Of a DNA stretch of 7,708 nucleotides, positions 6,131 through 7,708 are shown piece by piece. The notes below the pieces were generated by a model that was not told where the DNA came from, did no database searches, and saw only the letters and a list, made by a program, of their open reading frames with translations. Source of the DNA: Clostridia bacterium (GTDB lineage: Bacteria; Bacillota; Clostridia; Oscillospirales; Acutalibacteraceae); NCBI GenBank assembly GCA_017501865.1, contig JAFVWD010000030.1, positions 1-7,708 of the forward strand. Reading direction: 5' to 3'. Positions within the stretch are counted from its first letter, which is position 1; the number at the start of each line of letters is the position of its first letter. The position numbers and the translations under genes were made by a program.

Positions 6131-6211
6131 GGGAAAATCTAAAAAAACCAACTTTTTTCTACCATCCGAACAGTTTTTTTACAGACGGATTTTCATCCCT
6201 TCTACACAAAA

Positions 6212-6245
6212 AAATCCCCTGACACCACAAGTTGTCAGGGGATTT
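6212..6245 (-). terminator. Rho-independent terminator after the 5'-nucleotidase gene
   Basis: A perfect 13-bp stem (AAATCCCCTGACA at 6212-6224 pairing with TGTCAGGGGATTT at 6233-6245) has an 8-nt loop and begins 2 nt after the stop codon at 6248. Read on the minus strand, the GC-rich part of the stem runs directly into seven T residues, the classic intrinsic terminator. It ends the alpha-mannosidase-nucleotidase operon before the oxidoreductase promoter. Confidence 0.9.
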
Positions 6246-6247
6246 AA

Positions 6248-6823
6248 TCATAATTGGTCGAGACTCAATTCGTAAGCAGGTATAAATTCTTCCAAAAAGA
6301 TGTTTGCTTCTTCTATTTTTAATTCTACTATCTTTTTCTTCGTAGAACGCTCCGCCTTTTTAAACTCTGAATTACCTGCTTTTCGTTCATCAATACATTT
6401 TATGAGTGCGCTTAACTTATCTGCCGCTTTAACCAAAGGCAACAGTTCCTTATCATCCTCACCCGTCAGAACACTTGAAAAAGCACTCTTGAGGTCATCC
6501 GGCAGCATTGATACGAGTCTCTCAGTTGCACAGTCCTCTATTTCCTTAAATGCACCAAGTATTTTTTCATTCTGATATTTAACCGGAGTAGGCATATCAC
6601 CCGTTATGATTTCGTGTGCATCGTGGTAAAGACCTAAGACTGCTGCTCTGTCTGCGTTGTAGCTCTTGTTGAGTCTTGTATTGCCAATAAGAGCAAGTGC
6701 ATGAGCAATAACCGCAACCTCTTTTGAATGGCTGTCTAAATTTTCACTCTCAGTATTCCGCATTAATGCCCAACGGTCAATATACTTCATTCTTGAGAGC
6801 ATTGCAAAAAAACTATATCCCAT
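6248..6823 (-). CDS. yfbR: HD-domain 5'-deoxynucleotidase, YfbR family
   Basis: A 191-residue cytoplasmic metal-dependent phosphohydrolase that would dephosphorylate deoxyribonucleoside 5'-monophosphates, helping balance dNTP pools. It aligns over its whole length with E. coli YfbR (199 residues): start SFFAMLSRMKYIDRWALMRN, then SHS (H32), LYHDAHEIITGDMPTPVKY (H67, D68, E71, D76) and VKAADKLSALIKC (D135). These match the E. coli metal ligands and active-site residues R18, H33, H68, D69, E72, D77 and D137, all shifted by one or two; R17 is the R18 equivalent. Nothing essential is missing. ATG 6823 is chosen over the in-frame GTG at 6829 because AAGGAT at 6836-6831 is correctly spaced only for the ATG. 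It is the last gene of an operon behind the GH38 mannosidase, 11 nt from its stop. Confidence 0.93.
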   Translation of the reverse strand: MGYSFFAMLSRMKYIDRWALMRNTESENLDSHSKEVAVIAHALALIGNTRLNKSYNADRAAVLGLYHDAHEIITGDMPTPVKYQNEKILGAFKEIEDCATERLVSMLPDDLKSAFSSVLTGEDDKELLPLVKAADKLSALIKCIDERKAGNSEFKKAERSTKKKIVELKIEEANIFLEEFIPAYELSLDQL

Positions 6824-6830
6824 TTTCACA

Positions 6831-6836
6831 ATCCTT
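6831..6836 (-). promoter_or_regulatory. Ribosome binding site of yfbR, overlapping the mannosidase stop codon
   Basis: The minus strand reads TAAGGATTGTGAAAATG: the mannosidase stop TAA (6837-6835) shares two bases with the Shine-Dalgarno AAGGAT (6836-6831), and the ATG at 6823 follows about 7 nt later. This implies coupled translation and excludes the GTG at 6829 as start. Confidence 0.75.
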
Positions 6837-7708
6837 AAAAATTAATTCTGAAAGTTTTGATTTCAAACGGTTTGAATTCAGCTTCAACTGTATTTTTACT
6901 GTACGAAACTCTTTCAGCACCGTCTTCAATAAGGTTACACTCAACAACATTCTTTATATCATTGCAGAATGTAAGCTTAGCTTTTGTTTTACTGTTCCAT
7001 GTTTCATATGCACGGACGATAATTCCGTTGCCGTCTTCAGCTGCTTTAACTGTTTCTATAACAATGTTATCCTTATCAGCACTTACAAACGAGTACTCAG
7101 ATGGAAGAGTACCGTTATTTGCCTTTGCAAACACTGCATATGCCGGATAGTTCACATTGAATGCCTCTTTTACTACATCTGAAGCTGAAACGTGATTTTC
7201 GTGAGGATAAACAGAGAACGTAAACTCATGATACTCTCTGTCCTGAACAGAATTCGGTCTTGTCTGACATCTTAAAAGAGTTGGCTTAAGATGCCCGTCT
7301 TTAACTGTACAACCGTATTTACAGTCGTTAATAACTGACAAACCGAAGCTGTTATCAGACAAGTCAATCCATTTATGCATAGAAACCTCGAACTGAGCAA
7401 AATCCCAAGTTGTATTTTCTGTTGTTGAACGTTCAATATTACCAAACTGAATATCAAATGTCGCTTTTACTGCATTGACATCTACAGGGTAATCCGCCTT
7501 AAGAACAACATATTTTTCTTTCCAGTCTGTTTTGTAATCAACATCAATTCTTTCAAGCTCATTATAAATATTATAGTACTCGCTGACAATTGAGTTTCTG
7601 AACTTCTTGTCCACCTTATAAACCGCACGTACAGAGCCTTGTTCTACAATCTCTGCATTTATAAATTCAAAATCAAATTCTTTTTCTTCATAATACGGTT
7701 TAATATCC
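6835..7708 (-). CDS. GH38 alpha-mannosidase, C-terminal part (5' end outside window)
   Basis: The last 290 residues of a glycoside hydrolase family 38 alpha-mannosidase, which would release mannose from alpha-mannosides such as N-glycan fragments. The frame is open to the right edge, reading DIKPYYEEKEFDFEFINAEI before GTG 7614, so that GTG is an internal Val and not a start. Counting from the first full codon: the beta-sandwich motif DYKTDWKEKYVVLKADYPVDV (58-77 region), NTTWDFAQFEVSMHKWIDLS (98-117), NDCKYG (127-132), LKPTLLRCQTRPN and HEFTFSVYPHE. These are the conserved late motifs of the family (compare TSWDWARFEVCAHKW and LLNDCKYG in typical members). The chain ends with the usual short beta domain, FKPFEIKTFRINF. 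The catalytic domain lies outside the window, so activity cannot be judged. Its stop overlaps the ribosome binding site of yfbR, placing the two in one operon. No signal peptide can be assessed. Confidence 0.9.
   Translation of the reverse strand, partial: DIKPYYEEKEFDFEFINAEIVEQGSVRAVYKVDKKFRNSIVSEYYNIYNELERIDVDYKTDWKEKYVVLKADYPVDVNAVKATFDIQFGNIERSTTENTTWDFAQFEVSMHKWIDLSDNSFGLSVINDCKYGCTVKDGHLKPTLLRCQTRPNSVQDREYHEFTFSVYPHENHVSASDVVKEAFNVNYPAYAVFAKANNGTLPSEYSFVSADKDNIVIETVKAAEDGNGIIVRAYETWNSKTKAKLTFCNDIKNVVECNLIEDGAERVSYSKNTVEAEFKPFEIKTFRINF

Noticed and set aside
6164..6190. ATCCG...CGGAT inverted repeat with an internal T-run, partly similar to an arm of the terminator at 3922-3955
   Set aside because: Only 5 paired bases around a 17-base loop; the resemblance to the other hairpin is short and AT-driven.
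6724..7182. Open frame of 152 codons on the plus strand across the yfbR/mannosidase boundary
   Set aside because: It runs antisense to two well-recognised genes, has no clear ribosome binding site, and its Cys/Phe/Ile-rich translation resembles no family. It is a shadow of the real genes.
7612..7614. GTG as start of a 259-residue protein
   Set aside because: The same frame is open and GH38-like upstream to the window edge, so this is an internal valine codon of a partial gene.

Overview
The window looks like chromosomal DNA from an anaerobic, AT-rich Firmicute of the Clostridia, most plausibly a gut or rumen Ruminococcaceae/Lachnospiraceae-type bacterium. This is inferred from gene content (GH2 beta-galactosidase, GH38 alpha-mannosidase, a clostridial enoate-reductase-type flavoprotein, an Lrp/AsnC regulator coupled to an aminotransferase), AT-rich spacers, purine-rich ribosome binding sites and compact Rho-independent terminators. 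No mobile element, CRISPR array, tRNA or rRNA is visible.

Layout from left to right. (1) 17-2104, minus strand: a LacZ-like GH2 beta-galactosidase that stops at residue 695, just before the C-terminal domain. The five codons left in the window after the stop still read like the family continuation, so the stop looks like a nonsense mutation in a longer gene. (2) 2105-2258: a compact divergent promoter region with a good sigma-A-type promoter on each strand and a 22-bp palindrome over the -10 of the galactosidase promoter. (3) 2259-3916, plus strand: an Lrp/AsnC-family regulator overlapping by 4 bp a PLP-dependent class I aminotransferase, ending in a perfect 15-bp hairpin at 3922-3955 that can serve both convergent units. 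(4) 3985-6066, minus strand: a 693-residue FMN/[4Fe-4S]/FAD oxidoreductase of the enoate reductase / 2,4-dienoyl-CoA reductase / BaiCD family, with its own promoter, a 21-bp palindrome over the -10 and phased A/T tracts upstream. (5) 6212-6245: terminator of the right-hand operon. (6) 6248-6823, minus strand: a YfbR-type HD-domain 5'-deoxynucleotidase, translationally coupled to (7) the C-terminal 290 residues of a GH38 alpha-mannosidase whose 5' part lies beyond the right edge.

The genes fall into two themes. The two glycosidases at the ends fit breakdown of host or plant glycans. The regulator, aminotransferase and enoate-type reductase in the middle would fit amino-acid metabolism, possibly the first and last steps of a Stickland-type reductive branch. 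That link is inference only, because the intermediate enzymes are absent and the two units are separately transcribed. I do not see an undescribed multi-gene system. The observations most worth checking are the in-frame stop in the galactosidase and the two promoter-overlapping palindromes.
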